This document shows, piece by piece, positions 8,898-15,278 of a stretch of DNA of 19,660 nt (the stretch's first letter is position 1; the number at the start of each line of letters is the position of its first letter). A model generated the notes under the pieces. The model was not told the origin of the DNA. It saw only the letters and a list, made by a program, of their open reading frames with translations, and ran no database searches. Origin of the DNA: CAZFBR01 sp035353495 [NCBI: uncultured bacterium] (GTDB lineage: Bacteria; DAOPZR01); NCBI GenBank assembly GCA_964517215.1, contig CAZFBR010000041.1:1-19660 (forward strand), read 5' to 3'. The position numbers were made by a program, and so were the translations under genes.

Positions 8898-9659
8898 ATG
8901 CAGCCGCAAACAGCCGCGCTGCGTGAACCACTGCCACCCGCACGACTGCTCGCGGCCGCGCTCGCCTGCTTCCTGCTGACCGCCGTCTGCGCATTCGTCC
9001 CCGGCCGTGATCATGCCGGCATCATTGCCGCCAGCGCCCTGCGCGGGCCCGCTCCGCCCAGCGCCGCCTGACTGGCGTTCACCCGCCACGGCCTGATCCC
9101 GCTGGAAATCAGACTCTGGCTGACCTGCCTCTTTTCTCTCCGCCGGCGTAACCGTACCGTCGCCGACCGATCATGGTCGCGCCGGCGCAGGGCGTTCTTT
9201 GTCGCCCTCGTTATCGTGACGTTGGGGACGCCGCTGGTCGATTTCGTGTTCAAACCGCTCTTCCACCGCCCTCGGCCGTGGTTCACCTATCCCGATGTTA
9301 TCCCGCTCTACCCGCATGACGGATGGGCGTTCCCGGCCGGCCATACCTTCATCACCGTTGGCTGGCTGCTGCCGCTGCTGCTGGCTTGGGGAAGCGACTG
9401 GCGTGCCGTGTCGCACTGGCTGCGCCTTGTCGCCGGGCTGGCGCTGGCGTTCATGCTGCTCATGCCGCTCAGCCGGCTCGTCGCCGGCGTGCATCATCCC
9501 AGCGACCTGCTCGGCAGTTGCGGGCTGGTGCTACTGCTCGTCGGCATCGTCCGTGCAATTGTGCCGCGCTGCGCCGGGCCGGCCACCCGTGCGCTCATCG
9601 CCCGTGCGGCGCCCTGGCTGCTGCTGCTCCGCGCCGGCTACCATTTCCTGCCGCACTGA
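8898..9659 (+). pseudogene. PAP2-family membrane lipid phosphatase interrupted by an in-frame TGA
   Basis: From ATG 8898 (or TTG 8889, overlapping the stop of the GT2 gene) one frame reads a coherent PAP2 protein of about 253 codons, except for a single TGA at 9069-9071. Before the stop there is one hydrophobic segment (LLAAALACFLLTAVCAF). After it the same frame continues without another stop through a basic loop, a membrane segment and all three PAP2 motifs: K-x6-RP (KPLFHRPRP from 9252), PAGH (9333-9344, a variant of PSGH) and SRLVAGVHHPSD (SR-x5-H-x3-D) near 9471-9506. The family dephosphorylates lipid phosphates such as undecaprenyl diphosphate or phosphatidylglycerophosphate. The only later in-frame start, GTG 9216, keeps the motifs but cuts into the preceding membrane helix. 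A nonsense mutation or a sequencing error is likeliest; readthrough is less likely. Confidence 0.75.
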
Positions 9660-9690
9660 GTTGCCGCTGCTCTCTTGCTGCGCACTGGCA

Positions 9691-9710
9691 GCGGTGACCC
9701 GGGCCACCGC
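9691..9710. terminator. Near-perfect 20-bp palindrome between convergent genes
   Basis: GCGGTG and CACCGC flank ACCCGGGC, a 20-bp palindrome broken by one mismatched pair. It lies 31 bp after the PAP2 reading frame. There is no U-tract on either strand, so a terminator role is inferred from structure and position only. Confidence 0.35.
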
Positions 9711-9738
9711 CGACAGCCGTCTGGTGCCTGATACTGTT

Positions 9739-9760
9739 CGCCCGGCGTCCGGGCCGGGCG
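9739..9760. terminator. 8-bp GC hairpin, possible bidirectional terminator
   Basis: CGCCCGGC, a 6-nt loop GTCCGG, then GCCGGGCG: a perfect 8-bp stem. It sits 25 bp beyond the cstA stop and 80 bp beyond the PAP2 frame, between convergent genes. No U-tract is present, so it may slow polymerase or protect 3' ends rather than act as a classical intrinsic terminator. Confidence 0.4.
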
Positions 9761-9784
9761 CGGATGCGTGCACTGCTCCCGCGG

Positions 9785-11731
9785 TCAGCGCTGGCGCGCG
9801 GACCAGCGGCGCATGACAATCACCCCGACCGACAGACAGTAGCCCGTCAGCACGATAATCACGATATCCGCGATCAGCAGCGGCATGCTCTGCGCCGGAT
9901 GCTGCAGATACTCGCGCAGCAGCGAAAACAAACTGGCAAACGTCGTCACCAGCATGAACAGCGCGGCGATGGCGATCAGTTTCACCGGCTTACGCTGACG
10001 GCGCAGCCAGAGCGCGGCCAGCAGCAGGATCAGCGCGGCGAGAAGCTGATTGGCCGTGGCGAAGATCCCCCACAACGCCTTCACCCCGCCGGTCAGCGCA
10101 AAGAGCAGCATCAGCACCACCGCCAGCCCGGAATTGAACCAGTAATGCCGCACCAGCCCGGCAAGCGCGCGCACCGTTTCGCCCGCCGCCGTGCGTCGCA
10201 CCGGCTCGTCCGGGGCCGACTCGCCCGCCGTCGATAAGGCGAGCGCCATGCCGCCCGTCCCGATCGGCGCCGCCGCCGTTGCCGCCCGTGCCGGCATCAC
10301 CCCCTGCATCTCGTCGTACCCGGCAAACATCGTGCGCCACGCCTCTTCGAGCAGATAGCGGGTCAGACGCACCACCGTGTCGAGCGTGGTGATGATGAAC
10401 CCTTCGAGCATGACCATCCCCGCGAGCGCACCGACGGCAATGGGCGTGCCGAACGCATTCTTCGCCGCCACGCCGACCGCCATGGCGAAGCCCAGCACGG
10501 GATTCGAGGCCTTGTCGAGATGCAGCAGCGCCTTGGGATGGACATAGGCGAGATAGTTGGCTTTGGTCATGCCGGCGAGCATGATGCAGATCACCGCCAC
10601 GGCAAGAAAGACCTCCAGCAGCATGCCGCCGTAGCCAACCGTGCGCGCCGCGCTTTCCGTCTTGAGCTGCTTGACCGTCGTCCCGGCGGCAAACATCCCG
10701 TGGAACCCGCTTACCGCCCCGCAGGCGATGGTGATCATCAGCGTCGGCCAGATCCAGCCGAGCGCCGTCGTCCCGTCGGTGAGGTTGAATGCCGGGATTC
10801 CCTCCCCGGCCGGGACCGTCGACCCGAAGCCACCCGCCAGCAGGATCAGCACCAGCAGAACCAGTCCGGCGTAGAGGATATGGACATTGATGAAGTCGCG
10901 GCTCTGCAGGAAGACCCAGACCGGCACCCCCGCCGCCAGCAGCACATACGCGCTCAGCGCGTACCGCCACAGGTCCTCGCCGCTGCAGGCCAGGCCGTGA
11001 AACTGCACGGTATCGGGGAACGCCACCGGATGGTACAGGCCGATGACGATGCTCACCGCGCAGATAAGCAGCGCCAATACCGAGCAGATCCACACCGGCA
11101 CGCCCTTCCTGATGTACATCCACCCGAGCAGCGGTGCCATCACCGTGATCACAATCACGCTCATCGACGCCACGCCGCCGATTACCATCTGCTGGCTCTT
11201 GGGCGTGTCGACGACGCGAAAGAGCGTCTGGTTTGGTGCCAGCTCCAGATGCTCGGCCGGCAGCCGGCTGATCAGCGCCTGCGCCGACAGGTTGAGGAAC
11301 GTCGCGCAGACCAGCACCGACATCACAATCAGCAGGAAGGTCAGGAGCAGGAAGACGCGCCGCCCGAGAAAGCGCCGGGCGATGCTCGCCATCGACTGCC
11401 CCTTCTCGCGCAGCGACATGAAGACGGCGATATAATCGTGCATGCTGCCGATGAAAATTCCCGCCAGCAGCACCCAGAGCAGCGCGGGGACCCAACCGTA
11501 GACAATGGCGATGACCGGCCCGACAATCGGACCAGCACCGGCGATTGAGGCGAAATGATGGGCAAAAACCACCGGCGTCGGGGTCGGCACGAAGTCGCGG
11601 CCGTCGTTGCCGGTGATCGCCGGCGTCGGCCGCCGGTCGTCCACACCCAGCAGGCGGGTCAGATACCGGCCATGCAGCCGGTAGGCCAGCACCAGCGCCG
11701 CCAGCGCACCCAGCAAGATCAATAACGGCAT
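9785..11731 (-). CDS. cstA: CstA-family transporter (carbon starvation protein, peptide/pyruvate uptake)
   Basis: The 648-residue polytopic membrane protein carries the CstA hallmark at about 42-78: a GRDFVPT segment followed by FAHHFASIAGAGPIVGP. SGFHGMFAAGTTVKQL and EGFIITTLDTVVRLTRY are the later conserved segments. The length suits the family (E. coli CstA is about 700 residues). Members characterised in E. coli import peptides (CstA) or pyruvate (BtsT); the substrate here is unknown. The start is set by GGGAGG on the minus strand 6 nt before ATG 11731; the frame stays open further upstream but that part is not membrane-like and lies before the promoter. The SGFH segment departs from the common SGFHSLVSSGTT form. 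An Ala/Thr-rich hydrophilic loop (around YDEMQGVMPARAATAAAP) interrupts the C-terminal membrane region. It is a single-gene unit, convergent with the PAP2 frame and divergent from the GT4 leader. Confidence 0.93.
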   Translation of the reverse strand: MPLLILLGALAALVLAYRLHGRYLTRLLGVDDRRPTPAITGNDGRDFVPTPTPVVFAHHFASIAGAGPIVGPVIAIVYGWVPALLWVLLAGIFIGSMHDYIAVFMSLREKGQSMASIARRFLGRRVFLLLTFLLIVMSVLVCATFLNLSAQALISRLPAEHLELAPNQTLFRVVDTPKSQQMVIGGVASMSVIVITVMAPLLGWMYIRKGVPVWICSVLALLICAVSIVIGLYHPVAFPDTVQFHGLACSGEDLWRYALSAYVLLAAGVPVWVFLQSRDFINVHILYAGLVLLVLILLAGGFGSTVPAGEGIPAFNLTDGTTALGWIWPTLMITIACGAVSGFHGMFAAGTTVKQLKTESAARTVGYGGMLLEVFLAVAVICIMLAGMTKANYLAYVHPKALLHLDKASNPVLGFAMAVGVAAKNAFGTPIAVGALAGMVMLEGFIITTLDTVVRLTRYLLEEAWRTMFAGYDEMQGVMPARAATAAAPIGTGGMALALSTAGESAPDEPVRRTAAGETVRALAGLVRHYWFNSGLAVVLMLLFALTGGVKALWGIFATANQLLAALILLLAALWLRRQRKPVKLIAIAALFMLVTTFASLFSLLREYLQHPAQSMPLLIADIVIIVLTGYCLSVGVIVMRRWSARQR

Positions 11732-11810
11732 CTTCCACCTCCCGTGGGTCGCGGAGCCGGTGGAAATTGTTCGCGTTCCGGACGCGGCGCAGCTCAGCCA
11801 AGAATGTGGT

Positions 11811-11839
11811 AATGTAACACCGTCGGCCCCGTCCGTCAA
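11811..11839 (-). promoter_or_regulatory. sigma70-type promoter of cstA
   Basis: Minus strand: -35 TTGACG at 11839-11834, a 17-nt spacer, and -10 TACATT at 11816-11811. The predicted start near 11804 gives a 5' leader of about 73 nt ending in the GGGAGG ribosome site. I saw no convincing CRP-type palindrome here by eye, so catabolite control is not shown. Confidence 0.65.
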
Positions 11840-11949
11840 GCGCCCGTCCGCCGCAGTGGTTGTGCGATTGCGTGTCGTCGCCGTTTCCAATGTCCAGCCG
11901 TGCCTGGTCATTACAGTGCGCACGCCACGATTTGCGCAACGTGACGCTT

Positions 11950-11984
11950 TTGCCGGCACGCGGCGGCTGTGCTACAATCGTGCC
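11950..11984 (+). promoter_or_regulatory. Promoter of the leader ORF and GT4 gene, predicted leaderless
   Basis: Plus strand: -35 TTGCCG at 11950-11955, a 17-nt spacer, and -10 TACAAT at 11973-11978, then CGTGCC and ATG at 11985. The -10-to-ATG distance is 6 nt, as at the GT2 promoter near 8197, so transcription should start at the ATG. There is no Shine-Dalgarno site. The stretch 11732-11949 holds only this promoter region and the opposing cstA promoter; I see no other gene in it. Confidence 0.65.
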
Positions 11985-12107
11985 ATGATAACATTTGTGA
12001 ACTGCCGCACGGTCATGCGGCTTGCCGCCCGCCTCAATGCCGGCGGGTTCCGTACGCGGTATTGGCGCGGCGGCGCCGCTGACGCGGCGCCAGGGGTGCG
12101 GTTGTGA
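11985..12107 (+). CDS. 40-residue leader peptide carrying a copy of the GT4 N-terminus
   Basis: The short ORF runs from ATG 11985, exactly at the predicted transcript start, to a TGA that overlaps the GTG start of the glycosyltransferase (GTGA at 12104-12107). Residues 8-21, RTVMRLAARLNAGG, match residues 7-20 of the next protein, RTVVRLIARLNVGG, at 11 of 14 positions. The rest (FRTRYWRGGAADAAPGVRL) has no counterpart I can see. The overlap suggests translational coupling. It may be the stump of a lost tandem paralogue, a selected leader peptide, or both. No protein function is assigned. It is too short to be secure as a translated gene, but promoter spacing and the copied motif argue for it. 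Confidence 0.5.
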   Translation: MITFVNCRTVMRLAARLNAGGFRTRYWRGGAADAAPGVRL

Positions 12108-12163
12108 GCGCCCCTGCCCGCCGCACCGTCGTGCGGCTCATTGCCCGTCTGAACGTCGGGGGC
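12006..12163 (+). repeat. Diverged direct repeat: GT4 gene start duplicated 116 bp upstream
   Basis: The 42-nt block at 12006-12047 aligns without gaps to 12122-12163, 30 of 42 bases identical by hand count. Eight of the twelve differences fall at third codon positions of their respective reading frames, so the peptide is better conserved than the DNA. Confidence 0.65.
12072..12091 (+). promoter_or_regulatory. 8-bp perfect hairpin just upstream of the GT4 ribosome site
   Basis: GGCGCCGC, loop TGAC, GCGGCGCC form a perfect 8-bp GC stem. It lies inside the leader ORF and ends right before AGGGGT (12092-12097), the probable Shine-Dalgarno sequence for GTG 12104. Ribosomes translating the leader would melt the stem; without them it could crowd the ribosome site. 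The regulatory role is inference. Confidence 0.5.
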
Positions 12164-13303
12164 CCCGCCAAGCATGTCACCTGGCTGACCGCCCGGCTGG
12201 ACCCCGCGCGCTATCGCAGCGTGCTGGCCTGCGGGCAGGTCGAGGGGAACGAAGACGAAATGACTGCGTTTGTCGCCGCGCAGGGCGTGACGCCCTGCTA
12301 TCTGCGCTGGCTGCGGCGGTCGCTCGGGCCGCACGACCTGCCCGCGCTGTGCGAAGCGCTGGCCCTGCTCTGGCGCGAGCAGCCCGATATCATTCACACC
12401 CATACCGCCAAGGCGGGGTTTGTCGGGCGCAGCGCGGCGCTTATCTACAACCTGCTGCGCTTCTGCTGCGGCCGGCCGCGCGCGCGCGTCTTCCACACGT
12501 TCCACGGGCATACCTTTCGCGGCTATCATTCCCCGCGGCTCAACCGGATTATCCTCGCCATCGAGCGGTTCCTCGCCCGGAGCACCGACGCCATCATCAC
12601 CATTTCCCCGCGCCAGCGCGACGAGATCTGCGGCACCTTCGCCATTGGTCGGCCCGAACAGTACCGCGTCATCCCGCTCGGGCTCGACCTGTCGGCCTAT
12701 GCGCAGGCCGCGGCGCAGCGCGGACGGCTGCGCGCCATGTTCCACCTGCCGGCGGACGCCGCGGTTATCGGCATCGTCGGCCGGCTGACCGCCATCAAGA
12801 ACCATCGCCGCTTCCTCGCCGTCTGCGCCCGCCTGCGCGAACGTCACGCAGCATTGTGCGCGCGCCGCAGGGTTCGCTTTGCCATTATCGGCGACGGCGA
12901 ACTGCGCCAGCCGCTCGAAACGGAGGCGCGGGCGCTCGGCCTCGAACCCGACCTCTTCTTCACCGGCAACCTTGACGACCAGCTCGTCTATCTGCCCGAC
13001 CTCGCCGTGCTCACGCTTACCTCGGACAATGAAGGAACGCCGCTGACCATTATCGAAGCGCTCGCCTGCAGCGTGCCCGTGGTCGCGGGTGATGTCGGCG
13101 GAGTGGCCGACCTGCTCGGCGCCAGTGAACGCGGCTTATTGGTCTGTCACGACGATATTGACGCCTACGCCGACGCGCTGGCGGCGCTGCTCGACGACGA
13201 GCCGCTCGCCGCCCGGCTGGCTGAACGCGGCCGCGACTATGTCCTCGCCCGCCATTCCGTCGAGCGGCTGGTCGGCGATATCGACCGGTTGTATTCCTCG
13301 TAG
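12104..13303 (+). CDS. Family 4 glycosyltransferase (GT-B fold)
   Basis: The 399-residue protein has the two Rossmann-like halves of GT-B enzymes. The N-terminal half shows RLIARLNVGGPAKH (11-24, the glycine-rich acceptor loop), DIIHTHTAKAG (95-105) and HTFHGHTF (131-138). The C-terminal half shows GRLTAIKNH (226-234), IIGDGE (261-266) and the GT4 E-x7-E signature E310-GTPLTII-E318, followed by VVAGDVGG (326-333). By family it transfers a sugar from a nucleotide donor during exopolysaccharide, capsule or lipopolysaccharide assembly; donor and acceptor are unknown. There is no membrane segment, so it is cytoplasmic or peripheral. The GTG start is chosen because it overlaps the leader stop, follows an AGGGGT site at 6-nt spacing, and leaves a normal N-terminus. 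It converges on an RmlD-like SDR gene. Family assignment is secure. Confidence 0.92.
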   Translation: MSAPARRTVVRLIARLNVGGPAKHVTWLTARLDPARYRSVLACGQVEGNEDEMTAFVAAQGVTPCYLRWLRRSLGPHDLPALCEALALLWREQPDIIHTHTAKAGFVGRSAALIYNLLRFCCGRPRARVFHTFHGHTFRGYHSPRLNRIILAIERFLARSTDAIITISPRQRDEICGTFAIGRPEQYRVIPLGLDLSAYAQAAAQRGRLRAMFHLPADAAVIGIVGRLTAIKNHRRFLAVCARLRERHAALCARRRVRFAIIGDGELRQPLETEARALGLEPDLFFTGNLDDQLVYLPDLAVLTLTSDNEGTPLTIIEALACSVPVVAGDVGGVADLLGASERGLLVCHDDIDAYADALAALLDDEPLAARLAERGRDYVLARHSVERLVGDIDRLYSS

Positions 13304-13320
13304 GCGGCCAGCGGCCCGTC

Positions 13321-13347
13321 AACCGCATCAGTACGGTGCTTGCGGTT
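13321..13347. terminator. 7-bp inverted repeat after the GT4 gene
   Basis: AACCGCA and TGCGGTT form a perfect 7-bp stem around a 13-nt loop, 18 nt after the GT4 stop. It has no U-tract and a large loop, so the call as a terminator is weak. The remainder of the 13304-13471 spacer shows no gene. Confidence 0.25.
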
Positions 13348-13471
13348 CGGCAGCATCGCGATCACCGTTCCCGGGACAGCGGACCGGGCCGCGACTTACC
13401 CCGGCACACGTGCTCCCTGACGCATTGCGGCTGTCGCGCCCGCCGGTCGCGGAGCAATGCCGGTCATGGCT

Positions 13472-13543
13472 GCTGTATGGTTCCGCTGTGTGGTTCCGCT
13501 GTGTGGTTCCGCTGTGTAGTTCCGCTGTGTGGTTCCGCTGTGT
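13472..13543. repeat. 13-nt tandem repeat (minisatellite), about 5.5 copies
   Basis: The unit GGTTCCGCTGTGT occurs five times in a row (13479-13491, 13492-13504, 13505-13517, 13518-13530, 13531-13543). Only the fourth copy differs, by one base (AGTTCC). A partial copy, GCTGTAT, precedes the first. It lies in the spacer between convergent genes, starting 14 bp past the SDR stop. The 13-nt period is not a multiple of three, so it is not a coding repeat. Near-identity of the copies suggests recent expansion and possible copy-number variation. Confidence 0.9.
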
Positions 13544-13557
13544 GCCTGCCGCTCTGA

Positions 13558-14445
13558 TTACGGCCGTGGTTCCTGCAGCCAGCGGGTAATGCCCGCTGCC
13601 GGTGATTCCGGCAGAAAATCATCCGGCGGGAACGGACGCACGACAAATCCACAGTTTGTCGGGCGTGGCAGAGCATCCCCGCGTTCACTCATGCGGACCG
13701 GCACCAGCAACGCCTCATCCGCCCCGAGCGCCCGGCAGACCAGCAGCGCGAACGCATGGCGACTGATCACTTCCGGCCCGCCCAAATGCCAGATTCCCGT
13801 CGCTGACGCTGCCGCCAGCCGCCAGAGGCCGGCCGCCGTATCCGCGGTGTGGATGAAAGAACGATACTGGTCGACAAACAACCGCTGCGCGTCGCCGGCA
13901 CGCAGCCGGTCAACCAGCATTGCCGCATAATGCGGGCGGGCCGGCGGATCCCAGCCGTAGTTGATCGCGCAGCGCGCCACGCACCCCTGCGCGCCCAGCG
14001 CCAGCACCGCTTCCTCGCCCATCACCTTGGTCGTCGCATACCAGGTGTGCGGCGCCGGGGTGGCAGCGGATGCATACGGCCCGTGCGAGCCGTCGAAGAC
14101 CAGGTCGGTCGACGTATAGAGCAACCGCGCGGCATTGGCCCGCGCCCAATCGGCCAGCAGCCGCGTCGCCCCGGCATTGATTGTTTCCGCCCGCGCCCGG
14201 TCGCGTTCGCATGCTTCGACCGTCGCCACGGCCGCGGTGTGCATGATGAGCTGCGGTCGCACGCGCGCGAGCAGCGCCCGCAGCGCTGCACCGTCGGTCA
14301 GGTCGCAGCGTGCCGCCGTCACCCCCGCCGGCAGCGGACCGCTGCCGGCGAGCGCGGTCAGGGCAATGCCCGCCGGGGCCTGCGCCAGCAGATAGCGTCC
14401 GATATGCCCGGACGCGCCGGTGAGCAGCACGCGGCCGGTCAGCAT
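13558..14445 (-). CDS. RmlD-like extended SDR (dTDP-4-dehydrorhamnose reductase family)
   Basis: The 295-residue protein opens with VLLTGASGHIGRYL (6-19), the G-x2-G-x2-G NAD(P)-binding turn. Near 108-119 it has LLYTSTDLVFDG, very close to the STDYVFDG signature of RmlD/StrL reductases. The SDR catalytic pair is in YATTK (Y136, K140), and GIWHLGG is the usual late motif. Members reduce a nucleotide-linked 4-keto sugar (RmlD) or, in related proteins, modify other substrates; with no rmlABC genes beside it, rhamnose synthesis is only a guess. The start is ATG 14445, which overlaps the TGA of the upstream thpR gene (ATGCTGA). The frame extends 16 codons further upstream, but inside thpR and without SDR similarity. 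It is the last gene of the minus-strand run. Confidence 0.85.
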   Translation of the reverse strand: MLTGRVLLTGASGHIGRYLLAQAPAGIALTALAGSGPLPAGVTAARCDLTDGAALRALLARVRPQLIMHTAAVATVEACERDRARAETINAGATRLLADWARANAARLLYTSTDLVFDGSHGPYASAATPAPHTWYATTKVMGEEAVLALGAQGCVARCAINYGWDPPARPHYAAMLVDRLRAGDAQRLFVDQYRSFIHTADTAAGLWRLAAASATGIWHLGGPEVISRHAFALLVCRALGADEALLVPVRMSERGDALPRPTNCGFVVRPFPPDDFLPESPAAGITRWLQEPRP

Positions 14446-14966
14446 ATCCCCGCCGCGGCGCAGCGCTCGTACGTTCCCCGCCGGCTGCGCCACAAAACAA
14501 CCTCGGTAACCGGAAACGATCCCGTCGCCGGCACCACGCCACAGATAGCATCCAGGGTGACCGGCGTACGCCCGCTGCGCGCCAGCGTCACATGCGGCAC
14601 AAACGGCCGCGAATCAACCGCAAACCCGGCCGCCACCGCTGCGGTCGCCAGCCGTTCCTGCAGGCCAGCCAGCGCCGGCGAGACCGTGAATCCTGCCCAG
14701 AGCACGCGCGCCCGCGCCGGCGACGGAAACGCCCCCAACCCGTTCAGGGTCAGGACCAATCCCGCCGGCAGCGGCGCTGGCGCCAGCAGGCCGGTCATTG
14801 CCGGCAGCCGGTCATCCGGCTGCGGTCCGAGAAAGAGCAGGGTGCAGTGCAGTTTTTCCCGCGGCTCACGGCGCAGGCGGGCTGCCGGGACCGGCAGCGC
14901 GTCCGTCACCGCCGCCAGTTGCGCCCGCACCGCCTCCGGAAGCGGCAGACCGATGAAATAGTTCAC
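14439..14966 (-). CDS. thpR: RNA 2',3'-cyclic phosphodiesterase (2'-5' RNA ligase family)
   Basis: The 175-residue protein has the two H-x-T motifs of the 2H phosphoesterase family, H40-C-T42 in KLHCTLLFLG and H125-V-T127 in FVPHVTLARS. These supply the catalytic histidines that open 2',3'-cyclic RNA phosphates and can ligate tRNA halves in vitro. The N-terminal NYFIGLPLPE matches the RLFIAL.LP opening of LigT/ThpR proteins, and the length is normal. The start codon is GTG 14966, 21 nt after the preceding gene, with GGGGAT as a rather distant ribosome site. The end overlaps the next gene by 7 nt. A cytoplasmic enzyme; the true in vivo substrate is poorly known for the family. Confidence 0.92.
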   Translation of the reverse strand: MNYFIGLPLPEAVRAQLAAVTDALPVPAARLRREPREKLHCTLLFLGPQPDDRLPAMTGLLAPAPLPAGLVLTLNGLGAFPSPARARVLWAGFTVSPALAGLQERLATAAVAAGFAVDSRPFVPHVTLARSGRTPVTLDAICGVVPATGSFPVTEVVLWRSRRGTYERCAAAGIC

Positions 14967-14987
14967 CGTCGGCGTGATCCCCGCGCG

Positions 14988-15278
14988 TCAGTCGACAGTC
15001 GGCGCCGACACCAGCAGCAGCAGCACCGCCAGCAGCGGGGCGAGCATGGCCAGCACAAGCGCCGCGGCCAGGTTGAGCAGCCGCCGGCCGGTCGCGAGCG
15101 GCTGCGGCGCGCGCAGGACCAGCCAGCGGTAGATTGCCAGCAGCGCGGCAAATGACAGCGTCAGCGCCAGAAACTGGGCCAGCGCATTGCCCAGCGGCGA
15201 TGACACGCTTCCCCAGGCGTACATGGCAGCGAATTGCGCCACGGGGAGCAGGCCGGCCCACCAGATCATGCTGCTCAT
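14988..15278 (-). CDS. Small membrane protein of unknown function, translationally coupled to lepA
   Basis: The 96-residue protein has three likely membrane helices, near 4-24, 31-53 and 68-92, joined by a short basic loop ([12 protein letters not shown]). I do not recognise the family. Its ATG overlaps the lepA stop as ATGA, and the GGAGG site is inside the lepA 3' end, so it is a real and coupled gene. In many bacteria lepA is followed by lepB (signal peptidase I); this protein has no peptidase motifs and is not LepB. There is no signal peptide distinct from the first helix. Confidence 0.8.
   Translation of the reverse strand: MSSMIWWAGLLPVAQFAAMYAWGSVSSPLGNALAQFLALTLSFAALLAIYRWLVLRAPQPLATGRRLLNLAAALVLAMLAPLLAVLLLLVSAPTVD

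Noticed and set aside
8104-8994. Minus-strand open frame of 296 codons opposite the GT2 gene
   Set aside because: The plus-strand frame has full GT2 motifs and a promoter at the right place; the antisense product is compositional shadow.
9069-9071. Genetic code in which TGA encodes tryptophan
   Set aside because: TGA ends the GT2, cstA, EIID, EI, LepA, ThpR and 96-residue genes at natural positions, and TGG is used freely for tryptophan.
9069-9088. Selenocysteine insertion at the PAP2 TGA
   Set aside because: The stem that follows is only 5 bp and starts one base after the TGA, unlike a bacterial SECIS element, and PAP2 enzymes do not use selenocysteine.
9990-11939. Second minus-strand frame of 649 codons over cstA, and the extended start at 11959
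   Set aside because: The alternative frame lacks membrane helices; the extended start lies upstream of the mapped-by-eye promoter and ribosome site, so ATG 11731 was used.
12022-12975. Plus-strand frame of 317 codons overlapping the GT4 gene
   Set aside because: It is an Arg/Ala/Pro-rich out-of-frame shadow; the GT4 frame has complete catalytic motifs.
13472-13543. CRISPR array
   Set aside because: The 13-nt units are directly adjacent with no spacers and no cas genes are present.
13464-13688. Small minus-strand frame giving an HTAEPHSGT-type repeat peptide
   Set aside because: The repeat peptide is only the 13-nt minisatellite read in rotating frames, and the rest overlaps the SDR gene out of frame.
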